Part shown: piece after piece, positions 35,235 to 44,265 of the stretch
Layout of the letters: the number at the start of each line of letters is the position of its first letter
Position numbering within the stretch: position 1 is the first letter of the stretch
From: Thalassotalea nanhaiensis
GTDB lineage: Bacteria; Pseudomonadota; Gammaproteobacteria; Enterobacterales; Alteromonadaceae
Length of the DNA: 64,000 nucleotides
Assembly (NCBI RefSeq): GCF_031583575.1
Contig: NZ_CP134146.1
Location: forward strand, 1,736,001-1,800,000
Reading direction: 5' to 3'
Notes under the pieces: model-generated
Told to the model about the DNA's origin: nothing
What the model saw: only the letters and a program-made list of their open reading frames with translations
Database searches by the model: none
Program-made: the position numbers and the translations under genes

Positions 35235-37838
35235 ATGAACTATGAATACCGCAAGCCTCTACCAGGTGCCAATATAGATTTCTTCGATACGCGTGCCGCG
35301 GTTGAAGCAATTACCCCAGGTAGCTATGCAAAATTACCTTACACTTCACGTGTATTAGCTGAACAGTTAGTACGTCGTTGTGAGCCAGAAGCGTTAACCG
35401 ACTCGCTTAAGCAAATCATTGAAGGCAAGCAAGACCTTGATTTTCCTTGGTATCCTGCTCGTGTTGTTTGTCATGACATTTTAGGTCAAACAGCCTTAGT
35501 TGATTTAGCGGGTCTTCGTGACGCAATCGCTGATCAAGGTGGAGATCCTGCAAAAGTTAACCCTGTTGTACCAACACAACTTATCGTAGATCACTCTCTA
35601 GCAGTAGAAGCTCCGGGTTTTGACAGCGAAGCGTTTGATAAAAACCGCGCCATTGAAGACCGTCGCAATGAGCATCGTTTTCACTTTATTGAGTGGACTA
35701 AAACTGCGTTTAAAAACGTTGATGTTATCCCCGCCGGTAACGGTATCATGCACCAAATTAACTTGGAAAAAATGTCTCCAGTTATTCAATCGCGTGATGG
35801 TGTAGCGTTCCCTGATACTTGTGTAGGTACTGATAGCCACACGCCACATATTGATGCCTTAGGTGTTATCGCTATTGGTGTTGGTGGTTTAGAAGCTGAA
35901 ACAGTAATGCTTGGTCGCCCATCGATGATGCGCTTACCGAACATTATTGGTGTTAAGTTAACTGGTAAACGCAAACCAGGTATTACTGCAACCGATATGG
36001 TATTAGCAATTACTGAGTTCTTACGTAATGAAAAAGTAGTATCTAGCTACTTAGAGTTCTTCGGTGAAGGTACGAAAGACTTAACTATTGGTGACCGTGC
36101 AACTATCTCAAATATGACCCCAGAATATGGTGCGTCAGCAGGTATGTTCTACATTGATGAACAAACCATTGATTACTTGAAAATTACTGGTCGTGAGCCT
36201 GAGCAAGTTTCTTTAGTAGAAACGTATGCTAAGCACACTGGTTTATGGGCTGATGACTTGGTTGAAGCACAATACCCACGTGTTATTGAGTTTGATTTAT
36301 CAACGGTTACTCGAAACTTAGCTGGTCCATCTAACCCGCATCGCCGTTTAGCGACTAGCGACTTAGCATCAAAAGACATCGCTAAAGATTTAGACGCGTG
36401 TAAAGCTGAAGAAGAGCAAGGCTTAATGCCTGATGGTGCAGTAATTATCGCTGCTATCACTTCATGTACTAATACTTCAAACCCTCGTAATGTTGTTGCT
36501 GCAGGCCTTATTGCCAAACGTGCAAATGAGCTAGGTCTTGTACGTAAACCTTGGGTTAAATCTTCATTTGCACCAGGTTCTAAAGTTGCAAAACTTTACT
36601 TGGAAGAGTCTGGTTTATTACCTGAAATGGAAAAACTTGGTTTTGGTATTGTCGGTTACGCTTGTACTACCTGTAACGGTATGTCTGGTGCTCTTGATCC
36701 AAAAATCCAACAAGAAATTATTGACCGCGATTTATACTCTACTGCAGTATTATCTGGTAACCGTAACTTTGATGGTCGTATTCACCCTCATGCCAAACAA
36801 GCTTTTTTAGCGTCACCGCCACTTGTTGTTGCTTATGCAATTGCTGGTACTATGCGTTTCGATATTGAAAAAGATGTATTAGGTCAAGATCAAAACGGCA
36901 ATGACATTACGTTGAAAGATATCTGGCCAAGTGATGAAGAAATTGATGCAATCGTTGAAGCAAGTGTTAAACCAGAGCAGTTCAAGAAAATTTATACACC
37001 AATGTTTGATTTAGGTGCGTTTGAACCAGCTGAAAGTCCATTATACGCTTGGGATGAAACCAGTACTTATATTCGTCGTCCTCCTTATTGGGAAGGTGCA
37101 TTAGCGGGTGAGCGTACTATGAAAGGTATGCGTCCGTTGGCAGTATTAGGCGATAACATCACAACTGATCACTTATCACCGTCAAATGCAATTCAACTAA
37201 ACAGTGCTGCGGGTGCTTACCTAGATAAAATGGGCTTACCTGAAGCTGATTTTAACTCATACGCAACTCACCGTGGTGATCACTTAACTGCGCAACGTGC
37301 AACATTTGCTAACCCTAAATTATTCAACGAAATGTGTCGTGACGATAATGGCGAGGTGAAACAAGGATCTCTAGCTCGAATCGAGCCTGAAGGAACAGAG
37401 TCACGCATGTGGGAAGCGATTGAAACGTATATGGAACGCAAGCAACCGCTAATCATTATTGCTGGCGCTGACTACGGTCAGGGGTCATCACGTGACTGGG
37501 CTGCAAAAGGTGTTCGTTTAGCGGGTGTTGAAGTCATTGTTTCTGAAGGTTTTGAACGCATTCACCGTACAAACTTAGTTGGTATGGGCGTATTGCCGTT
37601 AGAGTTCACTAACAATGAAACTCGTCATACGTACAACATTGATGGTACTGAAACCTACGATGTTACCGGTACAACAGCGCCAGGTGCGGCTATGACTGTG
37701 GTAATGACTCGATCAAATGGTGAAGTAGTAGAAATTCCAGTGAAGTGTCGTCTTGATACTGCTGAAGAAGTTTCTGTTTACGCCGCGGGCGGAGTATTAC
37801 AAAAATTCGCCAACGACTTCCTTGAATCTAATGCTTAA
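35235..37838 (+). CDS. acnD: Fe/S-dependent 2-methylisocitrate dehydratase AcnD
   Basis: AcnD is an aconitase-type enzyme that dehydrates 2-methylcitrate and, with the PrpF isomerase, replaces PrpD. The 867 residues start MNYEYRKPLPGANIDFFD. Cluster ligands are in ITSCTNTSNPRN and ACTTCNGM, and the swivelling C-terminal domain has GADYGQGSSRDWAAKG. The frame continues upstream to 35184, but the leader peptide (MQKCISMYFC) is not family-like, so the ATG at 35235 is chosen despite a weak Shine-Dalgarno (GTGGA). It lies inside the prp operon. Confidence 0.95.
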   Translation: MNYEYRKPLPGANIDFFDTRAAVEAITPGSYAKLPYTSRVLAEQLVRRCEPEALTDSLKQIIEGKQDLDFPWYPARVVCHDILGQTALVDLAGLRDAIADQGGDPAKVNPVVPTQLIVDHSLAVEAPGFDSEAFDKNRAIEDRRNEHRFHFIEWTKTAFKNVDVIPAGNGIMHQINLEKMSPVIQSRDGVAFPDTCVGTDSHTPHIDALGVIAIGVGGLEAETVMLGRPSMMRLPNIIGVKLTGKRKPGITATDMVLAITEFLRNEKVVSSYLEFFGEGTKDLTIGDRATISNMTPEYGASAGMFYIDEQTIDYLKITGREPEQVSLVETYAKHTGLWADDLVEAQYPRVIEFDLSTVTRNLAGPSNPHRRLATSDLASKDIAKDLDACKAEEEQGLMPDGAVIIAAITSCTNTSNPRNVVAAGLIAKRANELGLVRKPWVKSSFAPGSKVAKLYLEESGLLPEMEKLGFGIVGYACTTCNGMSGALDPKIQQEIIDRDLYSTAVLSGNRNFDGRIHPHAKQAFLASPPLVVAYAIAGTMRFDIEKDVLGQDQNGNDITLKDIWPSDEEIDAIVEASVKPEQFKKIYTPMFDLGAFEPAESPLYAWDETSTYIRRPPYWEGALAGERTMKGMRPLAVLGDNITTDHLSPSNAIQLNSAAGAYLDKMGLPEADFNSYATHRGDHLTAQRATFANPKLFNEMCRDDNGEVKQGSLARIEPEGTESRMWEAIETYMERKQPLIIIAGADYGQGSSRDWAAKGVRLAGVEVIVSEGFERIHRTNLVGMGVLPLEFTNNETRHTYNIDGTETYDVTGTTAPGAAMTVVMTRSNGEVVEIPVKCRLDTAEEVSVYAAGGVLQKFANDFLESNA

Positions 37839-37844
37839 ATGGTC

Positions 37845-37920
37845 TTTAGCTCGATTTCTGCGTTGGTAGTGCTCACCTAGTAAACTAGGCTCCGCGCTAC
37901 CGCCTTGAACTAGGGCTAAA
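37845..37920. repeat. dispersed intergenic palindromic repeat between acnD and prpF
   Basis: GGTAGTGCTCACCTAGT and ACTAGGCTCCGCGCTACC form a nearly perfect hairpin (37865-37901), flanked by outer TTTAGC (37845) and GCTAAA (37915). The text 'GCTCACCTAGTAAACTAGGC' is familiar to me from intergenic repeats of Shewanella and Colwellia relatives. It does not encode anything. Confidence 0.65.
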
Positions 37921-37962
37921 ATACTGCTTAAAGCAAATAGATTGAGTTTATTTATTTTAATG

Positions 37963-37991
37963 AAAAAAGGCACATTTCATGTGCCTTTTTT
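37963..37991 (+). terminator. rho-independent terminator between acnD and prpF
   Basis: AAAAAAGGCACAT pairs with ATGTGCCTTTTTT around a three-base loop and ends in a T run. It should reduce read-through to prpF, which starts 23 bases later. Confidence 0.85.
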
Positions 37992-38014
37992 ATAAAATCT
38001 AAAAGGAAAAACCT

Positions 38015-39205
38015 ATGAGTTTTGTTCCTCAAGTAAAAATTCCAGCTACGTATATTCGTGGTGGTACATCTAAAGGTGTATTTTTTAATTTAACTGATTT
38101 GCCTGAGCGCTGTCAGGTTCCTGGTGAGCCACGCGATAACATGTTGCTGCGCGTTATTGGTTCACCAGATCCATACGGTAAACAAACTGATGGTATGGGT
38201 GGTGCTACATCAAGTACCAGTAAAACTGTTATCTTAGCGAAAAGCGAAGAAGTTGATCATGATGTAGATTATTTATTTGGCCAAGTTGCTATCGATAAAG
38301 CGTTCGTTGATTGGTCTGGTAACTGCGGTAACTTAACGGCTGCAGTTGGCTCTTTTGCCATCAGCTCTGGTTTGGTTGATAGTGCACGTATTCCAGAAAA
38401 TGGTATTTGTACCGTGCGCATCTGGCAGAAAAATATTTCAAAAACAATTGTTGCTCATGTTCCGATCACTAATGGTGAAGTACAAGAAACTGGTGATTTT
38501 GAGTTAGATGGCGTTACATTCCCTGCTGCCGAAGTGCAAGTTGATTTTGTTGCGCCGGTAGACCCGAGTGAGGCAATGTTCCCAACAGGTAACTTAGTTG
38601 ACGATTTAGAAGTACCAGGTATTGGCAACTTTAAGGCAACCATGATCACTGCAGGTATCCCAACCATCTTCTTAAATGCAGATGAAATTGGTTACCAAGG
38701 TACTGAGTTACAAGATGCGATTAATAATGATGAAGCAGCATTAACTCGCTTTGAAACTATTCGTGCTTACGGCGCAGTTAAAATGGGCTTAATTAAAGAT
38801 ATTTCTGAAGCTGCTGGACGTCAACATACGCCTAAAGTTGCGTTTGTATCTCCAGCTCAAGATTACGTATCTTCAAGTGGTAAGAGTATTACTGCAGGCG
38901 AAATCGATTTACACGTACGTGCATTATCTATGGGCAAATTACACCATGCGATGATGGGCACGGCAGCAGTTGCTATCGGTACGGCATCCGCGATTCCTGG
39001 CACATTAGTTTCTCTTGCTGCTGGTGTTGACGTTGATGGCGATGCTCCGGCTGCTGTTACTTTTGGTCATCCATCGGGTACGCTAAAAGTTGGCGCCGAA
39101 GCTGAAGTGGTTAATGCTGCGTGGACTGTTAAAAAAGTAAGCATGAGCCGTAGTGCTCGCGTATTAATGGAAGGTTGGGTAAGAATACCTGGCGATTGCT
39201 TTTAA
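38015..39205 (+). CDS. prpF: 2-methylaconitate cis-trans isomerase PrpF
   Basis: PrpF converts the AcnD product to the isomer used by aconitase. The 396-residue protein has 'VKIPATYIRGGTSKGVFF' at the N-terminus, the 'SGNCGNLTAAVGSFAI' catalytic cysteine region and the double diaminopimelate-epimerase-like fold. RGGTSKG and GKLHHAMMGT are family signatures. It follows acnD after a terminator and a repeat, with AAAAGGAAA before the ATG. PrpF together with AcnD replaces PrpD. It converges on the MocR gene. Confidence 0.94.
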   Translation: MSFVPQVKIPATYIRGGTSKGVFFNLTDLPERCQVPGEPRDNMLLRVIGSPDPYGKQTDGMGGATSSTSKTVILAKSEEVDHDVDYLFGQVAIDKAFVDWSGNCGNLTAAVGSFAISSGLVDSARIPENGICTVRIWQKNISKTIVAHVPITNGEVQETGDFELDGVTFPAAEVQVDFVAPVDPSEAMFPTGNLVDDLEVPGIGNFKATMITAGIPTIFLNADEIGYQGTELQDAINNDEAALTRFETIRAYGAVKMGLIKDISEAAGRQHTPKVAFVSPAQDYVSSSGKSITAGEIDLHVRALSMGKLHHAMMGTAAVAIGTASAIPGTLVSLAAGVDVDGDAPAAVTFGHPSGTLKVGAEAEVVNAAWTVKKVSMSRSARVLMEGWVRIPGDCF

Positions 39206-39227
39206 TAATAAGCTAGTTAAGTAAACA

Positions 39228-40640
39228 TTATAAGCCCTGGCAATTGTCGGGGTTTATTATTTGTTTTAGAGCATTTAAGCGTTGTCCTGTATATGGATGG
39301 TTAAAGCTTATTCGCATACTGTTGCTAAAATGTCCTGCGCTGGAAAATAACTGTCCTGGTGTTAAGACAATATTTTTTTTAAGTGCTGTTGAATATAATT
39401 TAGTGGTATTAATCTCTTGAGAAAATTCTACCCAAAGCGCTAAGCCTCCCTGAGGAAGGGAGTATTTAATTGCACTGGGACCATATTGCAATAACGCGCT
39501 GAGTAGTTGGTTTCGATGTAATAAAAGACTACTTTTGAAACTGTGTAAATGGCGTTTAAAATGTCCATTAGCCATAAATTCAGCAACGGCTAGTTGTTGT
39601 AATTGTCCACTGGCCAATTGACTGGTTAACTTTAAGCGAATTATTTTTTCATGCCAGCGACCACCATTTACCCAACCAATTCGTAAATCTCTAGAAAGAC
39701 TTTTTGAAAATGAGCTGCATAAAATAACTCTCTGTTCACTATCAAACGTTTTAACTGGTGGTAGGTTGCTGTCAAAGCCCAACTCGCCATAGATATCATC
39801 TTCAATAACCGCAAAATCATGCGTGTTGGCTATTGTTACAATACGCTGTCGATTCTTAATTGGCATTAATGCACCTGTTGGTGTAGAAAATGACGGTGTT
39901 ACAACTACAGCCGCTATGTCCCATTTACTTGCGGCTTGCTCTAGGGCATCTAAATCTAATCCTGTAGTACTTGCTACTGGAATTTCGATTATATTCAATT
40001 GTAATTGCTCTAATAATTGAATTATCCCATAAAACCCCGGGCTCTCTACTGCCACAGTATCACCGGGTTTACACACTGAAAATAGAGACAAAAATAAGCT
40101 GTGCTGACAACCAGAAGTGATACAAACCTCGCTTTCATCCATTAGAAAATCTCGATTACGGTAACGGGTACATATTTGCTTTCTTAAACTTAATAGACCA
40201 ATAGGGGAGTCATAATAAGAAGCTTTAATAAAAGGACTGACTTTTGTTGCTTTGCTAATGTCTTTTTGTAGTTGTAATAAATATTTTGATTGATATTGCT
40301 CATTGCAACTTGGTGATATATCAAACGCTGCACTGCGCTGCATTATATCGTAAAAAATTTGTGGAATTGTCACTTCAACAGGTTGTATTTCAGCGTTTAA
40401 CGTTACCGGCGTATTGTTTTCTATATGTTTAAATTTTACAAAATAACCAAGCCTTATTCTCGCTTCTATGTAGTCATATTTTTCAAGCTCTGCAAGCGCT
40501 TTTATTACTGTATTTTTAGATACATCATGGCTCAGCATTAAAGCCCTTATAGAGGGGAGCTTTTCTCCAAAGCGTAAATGCCCCGCGGCTATCTTGGAAA
40601 TAATGGTATTAGCAAGTGCTTGATATTTGTGGGCTGTCAT
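39228..40640 (-). CDS. MocR-type regulator (GntR HTH plus aminotransferase domain)
   Basis: The 470-residue protein has a GntR-type winged helix (residues about 5-72; LPSIRALMLSHDVSKNTVIKALAELEKYDYIEAR) joined to a fold-type I aminotransferase-like domain. The PLP lysine is in SSFSKSLSRDLRIGW, and the aspartate in VIEDDIYGELGFD is intact. MocR proteins are PLP- or ligand-dependent regulators, often of an adjacent divergent gene. The neighbour here is ccoG, which is not a usual MocR target. Direct CTGTACC-like repeats lie in the shared gap. The ligand is unknown. Confidence 0.9.
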   Translation of the reverse strand: MTAHKYQALANTIISKIAAGHLRFGEKLPSIRALMLSHDVSKNTVIKALAELEKYDYIEARIRLGYFVKFKHIENNTPVTLNAEIQPVEVTIPQIFYDIMQRSAAFDISPSCNEQYQSKYLLQLQKDISKATKVSPFIKASYYDSPIGLLSLRKQICTRYRNRDFLMDESEVCITSGCQHSLFLSLFSVCKPGDTVAVESPGFYGIIQLLEQLQLNIIEIPVASTTGLDLDALEQAASKWDIAAVVVTPSFSTPTGALMPIKNRQRIVTIANTHDFAVIEDDIYGELGFDSNLPPVKTFDSEQRVILCSSFSKSLSRDLRIGWVNGGRWHEKIIRLKLTSQLASGQLQQLAVAEFMANGHFKRHLHSFKSSLLLHRNQLLSALLQYGPSAIKYSLPQGGLALWVEFSQEINTTKLYSTALKKNIVLTPGQLFSSAGHFSNSMRISFNHPYTGQRLNALKQIINPDNCQGL

Positions 40641-40780
40641 AAAATTTTACCAGTTATGGCTTAACTAATAAGTTAAGTTTAATGCTCTGTACCCATTGTA
40701 TATTAAAAAACTGTGCCTGTACCTGTGTGAGAAGAGATTTAAAATAGCGAAATTATTTATTCTATCTGCGGAACACTGTT
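40641..40780. promoter_or_regulatory. divergent MocR-ccoG regulatory region
   Basis: The direct repeats CTGTACC (40687-40693), CTGTGCC (40711-40717) and CTGTACC (40717-40723) lie in the same direction at 24- and 6-base steps. MocR regulators typically bind direct repeats in such gaps. Promoters for both genes must be here but I could not place them with confidence. Confidence 0.5.
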
Positions 40781-42148
40781 ATGGGCGTTGATAAAACAAT
40801 TGACAAAAATCAGCTTATATTTCAAACCAAACATATTGATGAAAAAATCTATGTTAAAGAGCAAAAAGGTTTCTTTCAAAAAATTAGACGATATTTAGGC
40901 GTGCTATTAATGCTAATGTTTATTGGTATACCATTTATACAGTATCAAGGAGAGCAGGCTGTTTTGTTCGACGTAGCTGCCCAGCACTTAAAAGTGTTCA
41001 GTTATTATTTTTATCCGCAAGATCTACTTATTTTTACGCTTATTTTTATTATCGCGGCATTCTCCTTGTTTTTTGTGTCAAGTAAGTATGGTCGGATTTG
41101 GTGTGGATTTACCTGCCCGCAAACAATATGGACCTTTTTATTTTTATGGATAGAACACCGCATTGAGGGTAATCGTCAGCAGCGTATTAAACTTGATAAA
41201 CAGCCGTTGAACTTTAATAAAGCTTTAAAAAAAGTCACTAAACATTTTACTTGGCTGCTAATTTCATTGTTTACCGGGCTTGTTTTTATGTCGTATTTTG
41301 TCCCTGCAACTGAAATTTACCCTAGGTTTTTCACGTTAACCAGTTCTTCACTTATTATTGCCTGGGTTTTATTTTTTGCATTATGCACATATGTAAATGC
41401 CAGTTGGGTACGAGAAAAAATGTGTCAACATATGTGCCCATACGCTCGTTTTCAGTCAGTAATGTTCAATGCAAACACTAAGGTTGTTACGTACGATAAA
41501 GCACGCGGTGAACAACGTGGTCCGCGCAAGCTTAATCAGCCGAAATCTGAAAGTTTAGGCGACTGCGTTGACTGTAATTTATGTGTAGTTGTTTGTCCTG
41601 TTGGTATCGATATTCGTGAAGGCTTACAATATGATTGCATTAATTGTGGTTTGTGTATCGATGCGTGCGATGAAACCATGGCAAAATTCTCTTATGCGAA
41701 AGGGTTAATTGGTTATACCGGTGAAACGACTTCTCGTACCAATAAAAAGGCGGATTTTGGTTACCTCACAATAATCTTACTTAGTGTCGTCTTTTTATTA
41801 GTTTGGCTTGCGAATCGCAGCCAATTTGAAGTGACGGTATTAAAAGATAGACATGCTCTATATCGTATAAACAATGCTGGCGATGTTGAAAACTCTTATC
41901 AAATTAAAATTCTAAATAAAACCAATACAGCGACTGAGTTTGAACTCGGCAATTATGGTTTAGATAACTTTATCATTGAGACTAGCCAACAAGTTATGGC
42001 ACACGCGCAAACCACAACTACCTTTACAGTTACTTTAATTGCTCCTGAACAATATCAACAAAAGTTTAAACTGTTCGAGTTTGTATTAATAGATAAAACT
42101 GGCAAGCATAAGCCGTTAAAAATTGGCACTACTTTTCATTATTTTTAA
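40781..42148 (+). CDS. ccoG: CcoG/FixG-type ferredoxin membrane protein
   Basis: CcoG is a copper-reducing Fe-S protein needed for assembly of cbb3-type cytochrome oxidase. The 455-residue product has four to five membrane helices (for example residues about 38-56 and 85-105), GFTCPQTIWT and CQHMCPYARF motifs, two CxxCxxCxxxC ferredoxin motifs (CVDCNLCVVVCPVG and CINCGLCIDACDE) and a C-terminal immunoglobulin-like FixG_C domain. Cbb3 oxidase genes are not in the window. The gene stands alone, divergent from a MocR gene, which is not the usual fixG context. Confidence 0.9.
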   Translation: MGVDKTIDKNQLIFQTKHIDEKIYVKEQKGFFQKIRRYLGVLLMLMFIGIPFIQYQGEQAVLFDVAAQHLKVFSYYFYPQDLLIFTLIFIIAAFSLFFVSSKYGRIWCGFTCPQTIWTFLFLWIEHRIEGNRQQRIKLDKQPLNFNKALKKVTKHFTWLLISLFTGLVFMSYFVPATEIYPRFFTLTSSSLIIAWVLFFALCTYVNASWVREKMCQHMCPYARFQSVMFNANTKVVTYDKARGEQRGPRKLNQPKSESLGDCVDCNLCVVVCPVGIDIREGLQYDCINCGLCIDACDETMAKFSYAKGLIGYTGETTSRTNKKADFGYLTIILLSVVFLLVWLANRSQFEVTVLKDRHALYRINNAGDVENSYQIKILNKTNTATEFELGNYGLDNFIIETSQQVMAHAQTTTTFTVTLIAPEQYQQKFKLFEFVLIDKTGKHKPLKIGTTFHYF

Positions 42149-42189
42149 TCCATCGAACGGCTTATTGAGCATGTATTAAGTTGTTATTT

Positions 42190-42230
42190 TATAAAGACAT
42201 CAATAATTTTATATTATTGATGTCTTTATA
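42190..42230 (+). terminator. stem-loop after ccoG
   Basis: An 18-bp perfect stem (TATAAAGACATCAATAAT type) has a five-base loop and an AT-rich tail. It is terminator-like without a long T run. Confidence 0.6.
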
Positions 42231-42324
42231 TTTTATAGAAGAAAAAATAGATTATACTGATATCTAACAATAACGTTAAATTCTGTCGATACTGAATTTG
42301 TTTAATACACCAAAAAGATACCTT

Positions 42325-42957
42325 ATGACTTTAAAAATCGTTAAGCATTGTATTACATCCGTTGTGATATTCACTGTAGGCCTCGTTAGTCCTGTAATGG
42401 CAGCCGAGTTAATCGTTCCAGATACTTTTGTGGTTGAGCGATTAAATGGTGAAGAGTTCTCCGGAAATTTTTTTACGAGTGAAACCAAGCTAACACTGCA
42501 GAGCGGACAAAATGTGTTAGTGCTAAAGTACTCAGAGTTATTTGACGACGAAACCGAAGATCACCATATAACGGTGACTTCTAAACCCTTCATACTATTA
42601 TTTTCGGTAGGCAAAGAAAACACAATTAAGTTTAGTTATCCAAAGCAAAATAACGGGGAATCGGCAAAGCTCTTCGCCAAAGCGCCAATAGTGAACTTGA
42701 TAAAGCCAAATGGCAGTGCCGTACCTGTAATTACTCAGTCGCTAGCGACTTATAATGATACTGTTATGAAAGAAACATTGAGTCGCCGGCAAGAAATTGT
42801 AAAACAAAGTTTAAATGAAAATGACAAAGGCCAGTTTACTCAAACGGGGCCACAAAGTTTACCTATGTTAAAGTACTGGTGGCAGCAAGCCAGCGACCAA
42901 GAAAAGAAAGAATTCTTAACTTTCGTAAAAGATAATCAAAAGGTAATTGCAAAATGA
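42325..42957 (+). CDS. DUF2057 family secreted protein (YccT-like)
   Basis: The 210-residue product has a signal peptide (residues 1-25, with VVIFTVGLVSPVMAAELI) and a DUF2057 domain that begins 'PDTFVVERLNGEEFSGNF'. DUF2057 proteins (YccT in E. coli) are periplasmic; YccT represses curli production, but that role is not known to be general. An earlier TTG at 42298 is possible; the ATG at 42325 places the signal sequence normally. It overlaps the next gene by four bases (ATGA) and is probably co-translated with it. Confidence 0.8.
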   Translation: MTLKIVKHCITSVVIFTVGLVSPVMAAELIVPDTFVVERLNGEEFSGNFFTSETKLTLQSGQNVLVLKYSELFDDETEDHHITVTSKPFILLFSVGKENTIKFSYPKQNNGESAKLFAKAPIVNLIKPNGSAVPVITQSLATYNDTVMKETLSRRQEIVKQSLNENDKGQFTQTGPQSLPMLKYWWQQASDQEKKEFLTFVKDNQKVIAK

Positions 42958-43664
42958 TCAACAGCAGAATTTTCGCCTTCACTATTATACTCTTTTCATT
43001 TACAAATCTTGCGGTTTGCGCAGAAGAAATAAAACCTCCCGGAGTCGAAGTGACGGGTAAAGGCGCTATATTGATTGACCCTGACATTTTTACGTTTTCC
43101 ATCACTCTAGCTGATAGGGCTATGACAGCTGAACAAGCCAAAAAAGTTGTGGATGAGAAAACTAATGAATTACTCTCGTCAGCAAAAGAAATGGGGGTTG
43201 AAGAAAGTGCAATTGAAACAACCCAAATGAATATTCGACCTATTTTCGATAACAAATCTAAAAGTGCTCAAGACTTATATCAGCCTTCTCTTATCGAAGT
43301 GTCGCGACAACTTACCTTTATTTTATCTGACTTTGAACATTACGACCCGCTTTTAGACCAAGCGATACGGTTGGGGGTTAAACACATTTCACAATTACAA
43401 TATGAAACCAGTAAAGCCGATGAATATTATCGCCAAGCATTGAATGTAGCAATTAAAGACGCTGAAGCTAAAGCAAAACAAATCGCCAGCAGATTAAATT
43501 TTTCGCTTGGCGCGGTAACCCACATGAGTGAATTTCCTCATGGAGCGCCACGGGTATTGATGGCAGATTCAAGCGAAAATGCAAAATCTATTTCGTTCCG
43601 TTCAAATCCTGGAAAAAGAGAAATAAGCGCACAAATAACCCTAATTTATTCAATAAATCATTAA
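42954..43664 (+). CDS. SIMPL-domain (DUF541) secreted protein
   Basis: The 236-residue protein has a signal peptide (cleavage after LAVCA) and one SIMPL domain, recognised by 'VEVTGKGAILIDPDIFTFSITLADRAMTAEQAK' and 'AIKDAEAKAKQIASRLNFSLGAVTHMSE'. SIMPL proteins form large beta-rich oligomers in the periplasm; several are linked to oxidative or envelope stress. It overlaps the DUF2057 gene by four bases, so the two probably act in the same compartment. No specific partner is known to me. Confidence 0.85.
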   Translation: MINSRIFAFTIILFSFTNLAVCAEEIKPPGVEVTGKGAILIDPDIFTFSITLADRAMTAEQAKKVVDEKTNELLSSAKEMGVEESAIETTQMNIRPIFDNKSKSAQDLYQPSLIEVSRQLTFILSDFEHYDPLLDQAIRLGVKHISQLQYETSKADEYYRQALNVAIKDAEAKAKQIASRLNFSLGAVTHMSEFPHGAPRVLMADSSENAKSISFRSNPGKREISAQITLIYSINH

Positions 43665-43754
43665 TCGTAAAATTAATCTGCATTTATTTCTAAAAAACAA
43701 CGAGTAAAGCTTTAATTTAAACAGCCGACAGGGTATGTTAAGCGCTTTTGTAAA

Positions 43755-44237
43755 ATGGTTTATACAAACGTGGATAAAACTGATTTTTATCAAAGCATGC
43801 TTGGGCAAGTAGAAGCGATTATTGCTGGTGAAAATGATACTATTGCTAACATGGCAAATATTAGTGCCATACTGTTTAATGCTTTTGATGGTGTTAACTG
43901 GGCTGGTTTTTATCGAATGGTAAATAATGAATTGGTTTTAGGGCCATTTCAAGGCCAAGTCGCTTGCATAAGGATCCCTGTCGGTCGCGGTGTTTGCGGT
44001 ACGGCTGTAAGCGAAAAACGTATTCAGTTAATTGCCGATGTGCATCAGTTTGAAGGGCATATTGCCTGTGATGCAGCGAGTAATTCTGAAATAGTTATTC
44101 CGGTTTATCATCAAAACAAAGTTATTGCTGTGTTAGATATAGACAGTGTATCTGTTGGTTATTTTGATCAAGAAGATGCAAAAGGTTTGCAAGCAATAGT
44201 TCATGCGTTTGAACAGCAAATAACAGTATCGAGCTAG
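43755..44237 (+). CDS. msrC: free methionine-(R)-sulfoxide reductase (fRMsr, GAF type)
   Basis: The enzyme reduces free L-methionine-(R)-sulfoxide with thioredoxin. The 160-residue GAF domain has cysteines at 71, 81 and 105, with the exact 10- and 24-residue spacings of C84, C94 and C118 of the E. coli enzyme. The blocks GPFQGQVACIRIPVGRGVCG and HIACDAASNSEIVIP are family marks. It lies near proQ and prc, as in E. coli, where the order is msrC-proQ-prc. A signal for the start is weak (no clear Shine-Dalgarno). Confidence 0.93.
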   Translation: MVYTNVDKTDFYQSMLGQVEAIIAGENDTIANMANISAILFNAFDGVNWAGFYRMVNNELVLGPFQGQVACIRIPVGRGVCGTAVSEKRIQLIADVHQFEGHIACDAASNSEIVIPVYHQNKVIAVLDIDSVSVGYFDQEDAKGLQAIVHAFEQQITVSS

Positions 44238-44265
44238 CCTCGTAATCAACTTGGTATTAAACTGA

